A DNA stretch of 64,000 nt. Source: Macrostomum hystrix (lineage: Eukaryota; Platyhelminthes; Macrostomidae). This document shows positions 23,739 through 33,717 of this stretch, one piece after another; position 1 is the stretch's first letter, and the number at the start of each line of letters is the position of its first letter. The notes beneath the pieces are model-generated. The model saw nothing but the letters and a program-made list of their open reading frames with translations. It was not told where the DNA came from and did no database searches. The DNA is taken from the NCBI GenBank assembly GCA_950097015.1, contig CATNEN010000033.1, positions 744,001 to 808,000 on the forward strand, given 5' to 3'. The translations under genes were made by a program, and so were the position numbers.

Positions 23739-23800
23739 CTAGCGGCAATAATATTAGTGCACAGAATTCTGACTACTCTCAGTAGTGCAGGAAGGTCACA

Positions 23801-23806
23801 ATAAAA
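23801..23806 (+). terminator. Polyadenylation signal of the zinc-finger gene
   Basis: AATAAA lies 62 nt after the TAG at 23736-23738. Confidence 0.6.
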
Positions 23807-23991
23807 CATCACGGCTCTGTGTTACGCTAAATTAAACTTAAATAAAACCTTACAAGTCTTTCTCTGTTGTTTAAAATTCTAACAAAATGCTTCGTTAGTA
23901 TTGTTATTTTATCAACTAAGGATCATCTGGATTTTGTTGACTGCTAGAAAGTAAAGCTCAAATTAGTTCTCTTTGTACTCATATTTTCCAG

Positions 23992-24798
23992 CAGTCCTCG
24001 GTGGCCCGCAGCGATCAGCCACCTCAGCATCGTCGCCGACGCCCGCTAGCAGCAGCGGCAGTCGGCACGCCGAGGCCAATAATTAGGATAGCGTCCCTAG
24101 CAACTGTCAGCTCGTTCAGGCTGCTTCGGAAGCACCGAGTTCGCCTGCACTACCAATATTACTCGGACAACTCGATGCGGACTTTTGACGCGACGCGCAG
24201 CCACCAGCTGGTGGCGAACGCCACCGTATTCAGTGGACCACCTGCGCCGCCGCTGCCGCCTCGCCCGCCTGAAACCACAGCCGTCATCCGCGATCGGGTC
24301 CAGCTGCAGCCGTCTGTCACGCCCGCGGACACGCTGGATCCGCTCACACAGCAGGGCATCGTCACCCTGCTGCTCATTGTCAGCTTGTGCACCGTGCTCA
24401 TGCTCGTGTTCTGGAAGTTTGTCCGGCATCACAAAGACCTGGCCCTCGAGCGCCACCTGCAGCTGATTGAGCGGGTCCGATTCCAGCAGGCCCTTCAAGC
24501 TCGCCTGCGCTGCTGCGCCACCGATGTTGAACTCATCGGATTGGACGCCTCAGCCGTCCAATCAGATTTTAGCGGCCTTCGCCTACTGCCGCCTTTTCGC
24601 TTCTCAGCCGCTGCGGCTTCGGCGGCCTACTCGCCCTACAGACTACCGCCGCCACCGCCGGCTCTGTCGCCGCCTAGGTCAGTGTCGCCGCCTCCGCCCT
24701 ACAGTCCGTACTGCATCGACGGTGGCAGCTTTGGAGCTCGCCTGCTGCAGCAGCCGCCGCCAATGAGCGAGTCGCCGCCTCCGCCGTACGCTGACTGA
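23992..24798 (+). CDS. Single-pass membrane protein with PPPPY tail, unrecognised family
   Basis: The open exon follows acceptor ATTTTCCAG and ends at TGA 24796-24798. The first in-frame ATG is 24175, leaving 58 open codons before it. Either a short upstream exon or a spliced leader supplies the start. The order is: an Arg-rich segment, a likely extracellular or luminal stretch with an N-A-T glycosylation sequon and a Pro-rich run, one hydrophobic helix GIVTLLLIVSLCTVLMLVFW (about residues 120-139 of the exon), a basic stop-transfer and a Pro-rich cytoplasmic tail. The tail has two PPPPY motifs, one near the end (SPPPPYSPY) and one at the very C-terminus (SPPPPYAD). PPxY binds WW domains, such as those of Nedd4-type ligases; that role is inference. 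The next gene has the same architecture. Confidence 0.7.
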   Translation, partial: QSSVARSDQPPQHRRRRPLAAAAVGTPRPIIRIASLATVSSFRLLRKHRVRLHYQYYSDNSMRTFDATRSHQLVANATVFSGPPAPPLPPRPPETTAVIRDRVQLQPSVTPADTLDPLTQQGIVTLLLIVSLCTVLMLVFWKFVRHHKDLALERHLQLIERVRFQQALQARLRCCATDVELIGLDASAVQSDFSGLRLLPPFRFSAAAASAAYSPYRLPPPPPALSPPRSVSPPPPYSPYCIDGGSFGARLLQQPPPMSESPPPPYAD

Positions 24799-24845
24799 TC
24801 GACCACCTCCGTCCGCCGCATCAGCTGTTGTTTATAACAAATCTA

Positions 24846-24851
24846 ATTAAA
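24846..24851 (+). terminator. Polyadenylation signal (ATTAAA) of the PPPPY-tail gene
   Basis: ATTAAA lies 47 nt after the TGA at 24796-24798, followed by a GT-rich stretch. Confidence 0.5.
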
Positions 24852-25059
24852 GTTTACTGTCTACAAAGTGTCCGATTAGAGTGTTGTCTGATTTCATTTA
24901 TTTAGTTCCATTCGCTTGCACATATCAAAGTCTCATACATCCGTGCAGGATTTGGTTAACTCCAACAACTCCTGCTCGTGGGCTAGGTATGCAAAGCTCC
25001 TAAATAGAGCTTCATGGCCCCTTAAACAAATTTCCCGTAGCTTATCTCTCCCAGTTTAA

Positions 25060-25505
25060 TATCTCCCGTGTATGATCTCTCCACTGTCTCATCTCTCCAC
25101 TGTCTTATCTCTCCCCTGTCTAATCTCTCCCCTCTCTCATCTCTCCCCTGTCTCATCTCTCCACTGTCGCATCTCTCCCCTGTCTCATCTCTTTACTGTC
25201 TTAACTCTCCACTGTCTCATCTCTCCACTGTCTCATCTCCCATGTCCCATCTCTCCACTATCTTATCTCTCCACTATCTCATCTCTCCACTGTCTCATCT
25301 CTCCACTGTCTTATCTCTCCACTATCTTATCTCTCCACTGTCTTATCTCTCCACTATCTTATCTCTCCCCTGTCTCATCTCTCCACTATCTTATCTCTCC
25401 CCTGTCTCATCTCTCCCCTGTCTTATCTCTCCACTGTCTTATCTCTCCCCCATCTTATCTCTCCACTGTCTCATCTCTCCACTGTCTCATCTCTCCACTA
25501 TCTCT
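25060..25505. repeat. 16-bp minisatellite, array A, about 28 copies
   Basis: The unit is ATCTCTCCACTGTCTC (16 bp). Variants include TCTTA for TCTCA, CCCCTGTC for CCACTGTC, and CTATC. It is more heterogeneous than array B (27240-28582), which uses the same unit. Two plus frames are open throughout; I take this as chance. Confidence 0.93.
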
Positions 25506-26261
25506 CCACTCATCCCTCCCCTGTTTTCTATTAACCATGCCTCTCTATTCTTTAGGTTCACTACTTGGCCTGTGTGGCGTATAATTTTGTTGGTCCCTTG
25601 GCTATATAAAAATAAGTTTTTTAGGTTTCAGAGATGTACATTTTGTATTTTATTATATCTTCAATAGACTACATCAGTTGCATATTTTCACTGCTGTAGT
25701 ACGCCCCTAACTGACTGCTTATTATTAGTCATGTAAGTAGTGCATAGCAACCGCGAAATTTCTGCGTCGAATAATCTTTACTCTTGTACACACAAATTAT
25801 CGTTCTTTTCTATTGCTGTGTCTTTACTGCACTCCTCTCACTTTACAAGCATTTAACACAGACCGTTATGTCTAGTCATCTAGTCATTTGCTTATCCATT
25901 TTGTTTTGTGTTTATACAATATATTGTGTATTAATTACTTATGAATCAAAGTTTTTACTCGTATCTGTTATTCTACACGAAGACCGAACTGTTCATTAGT
26001 TTACATCGATGCAAAGCGTTCGCAACGTTATTTTATTTTCATAAAACTATATTATACTCGTACTTTTTGTATGGTTATGCTTTAATAACTAAATTCTGTA
26101 TTACATATGCAATTTTCTTTGAGCCGGATGATTCAATATAGGACTGCTTGCGATTCTGAAAATATTTCTCATCTTGTAGTTATGTCACACTCGTAAGTCT
26201 TTGTTTTTTCGCATTTGCTAGTAATTTATTTCTACTGCCGCTTTAGAGAATGACCTCAGAA
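25506..26261. other. AT-rich intergenic DNA, no gene seen
   Basis: Small open frames (25784-26141) are Phe/Tyr/Leu-rich, as expected from AT-rich sequence. No domain or splice context. Confidence 0.45.
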
Positions 26262-26690
26262 ACTATCATAAGAATCGCAGCAGAAAAACCATCAGTAGAA
26301 TTGCAGCAGGAACCCATCGGTAGAATCAGTAGAATCGAAGCAGGAAACCATCGGTAGAATCGAAGCAGGAAACCATCGGTAGAATCGCAGCAGGGCATGG
26401 TCGGTAGAATCAGTAGAATCGCAGCAGGATATCGTATATAGAATCGCAGCAGGAACCCATCGGTAGAATTGAAGCAGGATATTGTAGATAGAATCGCAGC
26501 AGGAACCCATCGGTAGAATTGAAGCAGGATATTGTAGGTAGAATCGCAGCAGGAACCCATTGGTAGAATCGCAGCAGGAACCCATTGGTAGAATCGCAGC
26601 AGGATATCGTATATAGAATCGCAGCAGGAACCCATCGGTAGAATTGAAGCAGGATATTGTAGATAGAATCGCAGCAGGAACCCATCCATG
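26262..26690. repeat. 25-bp minisatellite upstream of the TSP1-like gene, about 17 copies
   Basis: The unit is about 25 bp and alternates two forms: one with AATCGCAGCAGGAACCCATC and one with AATTGAAGCAGGATATTGTA. They appear as dimers over 26440-26690, plus shorter AATCAG-type units at the left. It ends about 20 bp before the first coding exon's acceptor. Confidence 0.9.
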
Positions 26691-26719
26691 CGTCTGTTTA
26701 TTTGATTGCAGCTGCAGCT

Positions 26720-29700
26720 ATGCGGCAGTTGCTCAGCTGCAAGACCGCTGCAGTGTTATGCTATCTGTCAGTGGCATTCTGCGCGGTGGTCGGAGCCAAT
26801 CAGCAGCCGTGCAGCTGGTCACATTGGACCGTTTGCGCCGATTGCAGATCAGTCCGGACGAGAGTCTGCCGCTGCGGTTCTTCAGCTACTATGGCAGCCG
26901 CATCGGCATCGGATAGCTCAAGCAGCGGTGTCACAGAATCGCCACAGTCCAAGTCGGATTGCATCGCCGGCGCCGTCCAGGGCGATTGTCCAACCGAGCC
27001 GGCCTCTTGCTTCTTTTCCGGCTCATCTTCTGGCCTGCTGTCGCTCGGCTTGTCTTTTGTCTTCCTCGGCTGCGTCATGCTGGTCTGGCTGCGGATGCGG
27101 CGAGGAACTAATGCCATGGCTGGGTGAGAGCTCTGGAGCTGTCCTGGCTTTGTTTAACAGTAGGGCTACCAAGCCATTTTGCCGTCCGTTTTTATACCAA
27201 GGGGGATTTTTTGCTGCACTCTAACGGAGCAACGAAAGCTCATCTCTTCACTGTCTTTTCTCTCCACTGTCTTGTCTCTCCACTGTCTTATCTCTCCACT
27301 GTCTCATCTCTCCACTGTCTTATCTCTCCACTGTCTTATCTCTCCACTGTCTCATCTCTCCACTGTCTCATCTCTCCACTGTCTCATCTCTCCACTGTCT
27401 CATCTCTCCACTGTCTTATCTCTCCACTGTCTCATCTCTCCACTGTCTTATCTCTCCACTGTCTTATCTCTCCACTGTCTCATCTCTCCACTGTCTCATC
27501 TCTCCACTGTCTCATCTCTCCACTGTCTCATCTCTCCACTGTCTCATCTCTCCACTGTCTCATCTCTCCACTGTCTTATCTCTCCACTGTCTCATCTCTC
27601 CACTGTCTTATCTCTCCACTGTCTTATCTCTCCACTGTCTTATCTCTCCACTGTCTCATCTCTCCACTGTCTCATCTCTCCACTGTCTCATCTCTCCACT
27701 GTCTTATCTCTCCACTGTCTCATCTCTCCACTGTCTCATCTCTCCACTGTCTCATCTCTCCACTGTCTTATCTCTCCACTGTCTCATCTCTCCACTGTCT
27801 CATCTCTCCACTGTCTTATCTCTCCACTGTCTTATCTCTCCACTGTCTCATCTCTCCACTGTCTCATCTCTCCACTGTCTCATCTCTCCACTGTCTCATC
27901 TCTCCACTGTCTCATCTCTCCACTGTCTCATCTCTCCACTGTCTTATCTCTCCACTGTCTCATCTCTCCACTGTCTTATCTCTCCACTGTCTCATCTCTC
28001 CACTGTCTCATCTCTCCACTGTCTCATCTCTCCACTGTCTTATCTCTCCACTGTCTCATCTCTCCACTGTCTCATCTCTCCACTGTCTTATCTCTCCACT
28101 GTCTCATCTCTCCACTGTCTTATCTCTCCACTGTCTCATCTCTCCACTGTCTCATCTCTCCACTGTCTCATCTCTCCACTGTCTCATCTCTCCACTGTCT
28201 TATCTCTCCACTGTCTCATCTCTCCACTGTCTTATCTCTCCACTGTCTTATCTCTCCACTGTCTCATCTCTCCACTGTCTCATCTCTCCACTGTCTCATC
28301 TCTCCACTGTCTCATCTCTCCACTGTCTCATCTCTCCACTGTCTCATCTCTCCACTGTCTTATCTCTCCACTGTCTCATCTCTCCACTGTCTCATCTCTC
28401 CACTGTCTTATCTCTCCACTGTCTCATCTCTCCACTGTCTTATCTCTCCACTGTCTTATCTCTCCACTGTCTCATCTCTCCACTGTCTTATCTCTCCACT
28501 GTCTCATCTCTCCACTGTCTCATCTCTCCACTGTCTCATCTCTCCACTGTCTCATCTCTCCACTGTCTTATCTCTCCACTGTGTGGAACAAGCGTCACCA
28601 GGCGAATATGGACATCCTGAGCAAATTTCTCCCATTTCGCTGATCAAGCCTCAATATGAGACGAAGCTCAACTATAGGACCCTCGCCTAGTCTGTCAACC
28701 AATGCGTCACCACCCGACACCGTCAGCATCGTCAGCAGGGTGCCTTCAGTTGAGGAGGCTACGGAGTCCCTAAAGTGGATTTTTCTACTGTCGCTCATGA
28801 AGCTTAAACTCAAGTATTACTTGTTGAAAGTCCATCAGCACAGTGACCTCCGAAGTCGAAGGTGATGCAGACACATTCGGGTCGGTTGATGTCCTGATAA
28901 AGTTTGAAGGCCCGACATTCGGCCAGAACCATTGAATATCTCGACGGTCTCAGGGGCTGACGACTTAAATCTTTTTTCAGAAGATGCGCAAAAAAGTTAG
29001 CCTGTGTGCTTGAGTTTCGTGTGCTTGAGTTTCGTGTGCTTGAGTTTCGTGTGCTTGAGTTTCGTGTGCTTGAGTTTCGGTTCTTGAGTTTCGTGTGCTT
29101 GAGTTTCGTGTGCTTGAGTTTCGTGTGCTTGAGTTTCGTGTGCTTGAGTTTCGTGTGCTTGAGTTTCGTGTGCTTGAGTTTCGTGTGCTTGAGTTTCGTG
29201 TGCTTGAGTTTCGTGTGCTTGAGTTTCGTGTGCTTGAGTTTCGTGTGCTTGAGTTTCGTGTGCTTGAGTTTCGTGTGCTTGAGTTTCGTGTGCTTGAGTT
29301 TCGTGTGCTTGAGTTTCGTGTGCTTGAGTTTCGTGTGCTTGCGTTACTCCGTTCTGGCGCAGCACAAATAATTGTCACGGGGGATTTCCCTCCCCCCCTT
29401 GGTAGTTCTACTGTAAAAGTTTCCCGGATGCCTCAATCAGGATATAGTTCCGAAGCCGTCAAGACGTTTATTCATTGTTTATCAGCGTTAAATCCCAAAA
29501 TTATTCTCCCGAATTTATGCTCCCTGTCAGCTCGCGGCCAGCGATCCTCGGGGCTCTGGCCGGCGTCGGCACTTCGTCATCGACTAATTCAGCAGCGTCG
29601 ACAGCTTTCGCCAGGCCGCCGGCTTACGATGCGCCGCCGTCGTACAGCGAGTGCGTCGTCGTTGAACCGTCGTCCAATTCCGGCGAAACCAATCGACCGC

Positions 29701-29954
29701 CGGAAACTGGCGACGACCTGCCGCCGGAGTATGAAGAGGCCGTCGCTCGGTTCAAGCGCGAGGTGCGCTTCTCCACACAGCGTTTACCGCAGACGGCCGC
29801 AGCCGCCACCGCCGCCGCCGCCACCGCCGCCGCCGTCGCCGCCGCAGACAACCCGGCCTTCGTTGCTGAGGACAATTCTGTTGGTACGGCGGCGAATGAC
29901 CCCGGAGGCTCCAACGAACCGCGATCTGAATTCAGCAACGCGACAGAATCCTAG
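26720..29954 (+). CDS. Type I membrane protein: signal peptide, TSP1-like module, TM, PPxY tail; two exons
   Basis: Exons are 26720-27123 and 29531-29954. The first ends ATG GCT GG before GTGAGA; the second starts C TCG after CTGTCAG, restoring GGC. The protein is about 275 residues. The N-terminus (RQLLSCKTAAVLCYLSVAFC) is a signal peptide. Next comes CSWSHWTVCADC with further Cys residues (RTRVCRC, SDC, GDC, ASC), resembling one thrombospondin type-1 repeat (WSxW core, six or more Cys). Then a helix LLSLGLSFVFLGCVMLVWL with RMRR stop-transfer. The cytoplasmic exon has RPPAYDAPPSYSE and LPPEYEEA (three PPxY-type motifs), then an Ala run and TAG 29952-29954. The stop codon lies inside the first unit of the following minisatellite. 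I do not know the family. A WW-domain-binding surface receptor or adaptor is inference. Confidence 0.7.
27240..28582. repeat. 16-bp intronic minisatellite, array B, about 84 copies
   Basis: The unit is ATCTCTCCACTGTCTC with one frequent variant (TTA for TCA). It is extremely homogeneous over 1.34 kb. It lies in the intron of the TSP1-like gene and shares its unit with array A, 1.7 kb upstream. Because 16 is not a multiple of three and no stop is formed, two frames read through for about 500 codons; these are not genes. Confidence 0.97.
28585..29370 (+). mobile_element. Dispersed repeat copy 2, containing an expanded 15-bp array
   Basis: 28858-29002 and 29341-29365 match copy 1 (20585-20840) directly: ATGCAGACACATTCGGGT, TTGAATATCTCGACGGTCT and the flank CCGTTCTGG. 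28585-28725 matches 20420-20540 in reverse. The minus strand of 28595-28813 is an open 72-codon remnant (RDSVASSTEGTLLTMLTVSG) that may be part of the element's protein. Between the matching flanks lies the 15-bp array that copy 1 lacks. It is inserted in the intron of the TSP1-like gene. Confidence 0.6.
29003..29340. repeat. 15-bp minisatellite born inside a dispersed repeat, about 22 copies
   Basis: The unit GTGCTTGAGTTTCGT is repeated head to tail with only one irregular copy (GGTTCTTGAG, near 29080). The homologous place in the related element at 20775-20800 has a single TTGAGTTTCGTGTGCTTG, so the array arose after the two copies separated. All frames are open because 15 is a multiple of three; the peptides are artefacts. 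Confidence 0.96.
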
Positions 29955-31070
29955 ATAATTATCAGAAAGAATCCTGGACTATGATCAGACAGAATCCTAG
30001 ACTATTTTCAAACAGAATCCCAGACTATGGTCAAACAGAATCCTAGACTATGATCAGACAGAATCCTAGACTATGATCAGACAGAATCCTAGACTATGAT
30101 CAGACAGAATCCTAGACTATAAGCAGACAGAATCCTTGACTATGATCAGACAGAATCCTAGACTATAAACAGACAGAATCCTAGACTATAGGCAGACAGA
30201 ATCCTTGACTATAAGCAGACAGAATCCTAGACTATAAGCAGACAGAATCCTGGACTATAAGCAGACAGAATCCTAGACTATAGGCAGACAGAATCCTTGA
30301 CTATAAGCAGACAGAATCCTAGACTATAGGCAGACAGAATCCTTGACTATAGGCAGACAGAATCCTTGACTATAAGCAGACAGAATCCTTGACTATAAGC
30401 AGACAGAATCCTAGACTATAGGCAGACAGAATCCTTGACTATAAGCAGACAGAATCCTGGACTATAAGCAGACAGAATCCTTGACTATAAGCAGACAGAA
30501 TCCTAGACTATAGGCAGACAGAATCCTTGACTATAAGCAGACAGAATCCTAGACTATAGGCAGACAGAATCCTTGACTATAGGCAGACAGAATCCTAGAC
30601 TATAGGCAGACAGAATCCTTGACTATAGGCAGACAGAATCCTTGACTATAGGCAGACAGAATCCTAGACTATAGGCAGACAGAATCCTTGACTATGAGCA
30701 GACAGAATCCTAGACTATAGGCAGACAGAATCCTATACTATGAGCAGACAGAATCCTAGACTATAGGCAGACAGAATCCTAGACTATAGGCAGACAGAAT
30801 CCTAGACTATAAGCAGACAGAATCCTAGACTATAGGCAGACAGAATCCTAGACTATAGGCAGACAGAATCCTAGACTATAGGCAGACAGAATCCTAGACT
30901 ATAGGCAGACAGAATCCTTGACTATAAGCAGACAGAATCCTAGACTATAGGCAGACAGAATCCTAGACTATAGGCAGACAGAATCCTTGACTATGATCAG
31001 ACAGAATCCTAGACTATAGGCAGACAGAATCCTATACTATGAGCAGACAGAATCCTAGACTATGATCAGA
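29940..31070. repeat. 23-bp minisatellite in the 3' UTR of the TSP1-like gene, about 49 copies
   Basis: The unit is 23 bp, core AGACAGAATCCTAGACTATA. The first unit is the end of the coding sequence itself (GCG ACA GAA TCC TAG). Variants are TATGATC, TATAAGC and TATAGGC, and CTAG or CTTG or CTGG, in mixed blocks. The left end (29940-30120) is dominated by TATGATC, the rest by TATAGGC and TATAAGC. Confidence 0.95.
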
Positions 31071-31724
31071 CACTCCTACTCGTATATCATGCTTCAAACT
31101 AGTCCAGTTCATAGGCACTAAGATATCAGGGCTGAACTCGTATTTTTGCTATTCACGCACGCCTCTGACCGCCTTCAGTATATGTGCTAATACTCACCTG
31201 TCATTAATATTTTTCAATCACCGAGATCACCTGGCTAAGCTCTCCTGTCCTCCAAAGGCCATTTCCGACTGCTGTTATTTTACACTGTTTTAGTCAAGTC
31301 CTGTTATTATTAATTTTGCTTTGTTTTTAAGGATGACATAATCGTCGTGTATCAATCGATCCATCCTTTAGTCAATAAGCATATCGAATGTGTCATAAAT
31401 GTTTTACACTTTTTGCTACTTGTCAGTTTCTTCACACCTTTTACCTGACTCTATTTTGTTTGTTTGTGTCATGAGTTTTTGTTGGTGTCCATGGACTGAA
31501 CAGCCACGGCTGTGTACATCTGGTCAAACTGTATGTGATTTACTTCTGTCATTTTGTTTGTTTTGCTTTCAGTTGCTGCCTTAAAAGTGTTTTTGGTGAG
31601 TAGCATGTATTCTATACCCAAGCTATCAGTTAATTTTATTAACTTCCTTTAAGAATATGTACAAAATGTGTATAAAAATGTTTTGAATTAGTTAACACTT
31701 GTTACTCATGCGCTTCCCATTCAC
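31071..31724. other. Downstream region of the TSP1-like gene
   Basis: No gene. CCATGGACTGAACAGC at about 31490 resembles CCACGGACTGAACAGC in the SINE at 37425-37688, so a decayed SINE fragment is possible. No clear AATAAA was found near the array end. Confidence 0.4.
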
Positions 31725-33215
31725 AAAATCCTCTATTCAGCGAACTCTCCATTCACTAAATCCCCCATTCACTAAATCCTCTATTCACTAAATCCCCCAT
31801 TCACTAAATCCCCCATTCACTAAATCCTCTATTAAGCGAACTCTCCATTCACAAAATCCTCTATTCAGCGAACTCTCCATTCGCTAAATCCTCTATTAAG
31901 CGAACTCTCCATTCACTAAATCCTCTATTCACTAAATCCCCCATTCACTAAATCCTCTATTCAGCGAACTCTCCATTCACTAAATCCCCCATTCACTAAA
32001 TCCTCTATTCAGCGAACTCTCCATTCACTAAATCCCCCATTCACTAAATCCTCTATTCACTAAATCCCCCATTCACTAAATCCCCCATTCACTAAATCCT
32101 CTATTAAGCGAACTCTCCATTCACTAAATCCTCTATTAAGCGAACTCTCCATTCACTAAATCCTCTATTCAGCGAACTCTCTATTCACAAAATCCTCTAT
32201 TCAGCGAACTCTCTATTCACTAAATCCTCTATTCAGCGAACTCTCCATTCACTAAATCCCCCATTCACTAAATCCTCTATTCAGCGAACTCTCTATTCAC
32301 AAAATCCTCTATTCAGCGAACTCTCCATTCACAAAATCCTCTATTCAGCGAACTCTCCATTCACAAAATCCTCTATTCAGCGAACTCTCCATTCACAAAA
32401 TCCTCTATTCAGCGAACTCTCCATTCACAAAATCCTCTATTCAGCGAACTCTCCATTCACAAAATCCTCTATTCAGCGAACTCTCCATTCACTAAATCCT
32501 CTATTCAGCGAACTCTCTATTCACTAAATCCCCCATTCACTAAATCCTCTATTCAGCGAACTCTCCATTCACTAAATCCTCTATTCAGCGAACTCTCTAT
32601 TCACTAAATCCCCCATTCACTAAATCCTCTATTTACCGAACTCTCTAGTTACTAAATCCCCCATTCACTAAATCCCCCATTCACTAATCCTCTATTAAGC
32701 GAACTCTCCATTCACTAAATCCCCCATTCACTAATCCTCTATTTACCGAACTCTCTATTTACTAAATCCCCCATTCACTAAATCCATCATTCACTAAATC
32801 CCCCATTCACTAAATCCTCTATTTACCGAACTCTCTAGTTACTAAATCCCCCATTCACTAATCCTCTATTCAGTGAACTCTCCATTCACTAAATCCCCCA
32901 TTCACTAATCCTCTATTTACCGAACTCTCTATTCACTAAATCCCCCATTCACTAAATCCCCCATTCACTAATCCTCTATTTACCGAACTCTCTATTTACT
33001 AAACCCCCCATTCACTAAATCCATCATTCACTAAATCCCCCATTCACTAAATCCTCTATTCACTAAATCCTCTATTTACCGAACTCTCTATTTACTAAAT
33101 CCCCCATTCACTAAATCCATCATTCACTAAATCCTCTATTTACCGAACTCTCTATTTACTAAATCCCCCATTCACTAAATCCATCATTCACTAAATCCCC
33201 CATTCGCATGATCAT
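31725..33215. repeat. 16-bp minisatellite with several unit types, about 93 copies
   Basis: 16-bp units begin ATTCACTAAATCC or ATTCAGCGAACTCTC. They alternate so that the effective period is often 32 or 48 bp. A third type (ATTTACCGAACTCTCT) takes over from about 32630 to the right end, and a TCATTCAC form also appears there. The change of type along the array shows that blocks spread locally. It is intergenic, 500 bp before the first ALS2 exon. Confidence 0.95.
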
Positions 33216-33717
33216 CTATTCACTTAATTCCCTAACTAACCAAATATTATATGTCTATTCTCAGTTCTAATTATTCTTTGATCAAATTCTCGTTTTCTCG
33301 TGCAGTTTGTATGACACACTATATAAAATATTGAGTTCGTGTTTATGCAGTCATAAGTGTGTTTGAAGCTGTCTTTTATGGCTGTGGGTTAATAAATGTT
33401 TTGTCAGTAACATTTGTTTTTTTTTCTATTCGGTATTTCATTTTTTACTTGAATTAAAATATCAAATATATTCAAGTGAAAACCGTTTGGTAAAAAGGCA
33501 AGCTTGTTATCTTATTTTTAGCAATATTGTAGAGATTTTTGTTATAGCTTTTATGTAGGATAGATTATCAGTCCGTGCTAGGAGATTATCAATCCGTGCT
33601 AGAGTATTATCAGTGCACTGTATCGACTTGTTGTCTCTGGAATCTTCAGACTAATATCGTCGAATTCAACGAGCCGCTGATCCGGCAGTGCTAGGCAGCC
33701 TGCTGCCCGAAGCCGTC
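33216..33717. other. 5' flank of ALS2
   Basis: TATATAAAATA at 33320-33330 could be a TATA box and GTTTATGCAG (33341-33350) a splice acceptor, but neither is provable. AATAAA at 33391-33396 may end an upstream transcript. A pyrimidine-rich acceptor TGGAATCTTCAG ends at 33649. From there to ATG 33718 a frame is open from about 33660, so coding could start earlier. Confidence 0.35.

Noticed and set aside
27124-28690. Two plus-strand open frames of about 500 codons
   Set aside because: Same reason: a 16-bp stop-free unit within the intron of the TSP1-like gene. The peptide is a simple SPLSHLSTV-type repeat.
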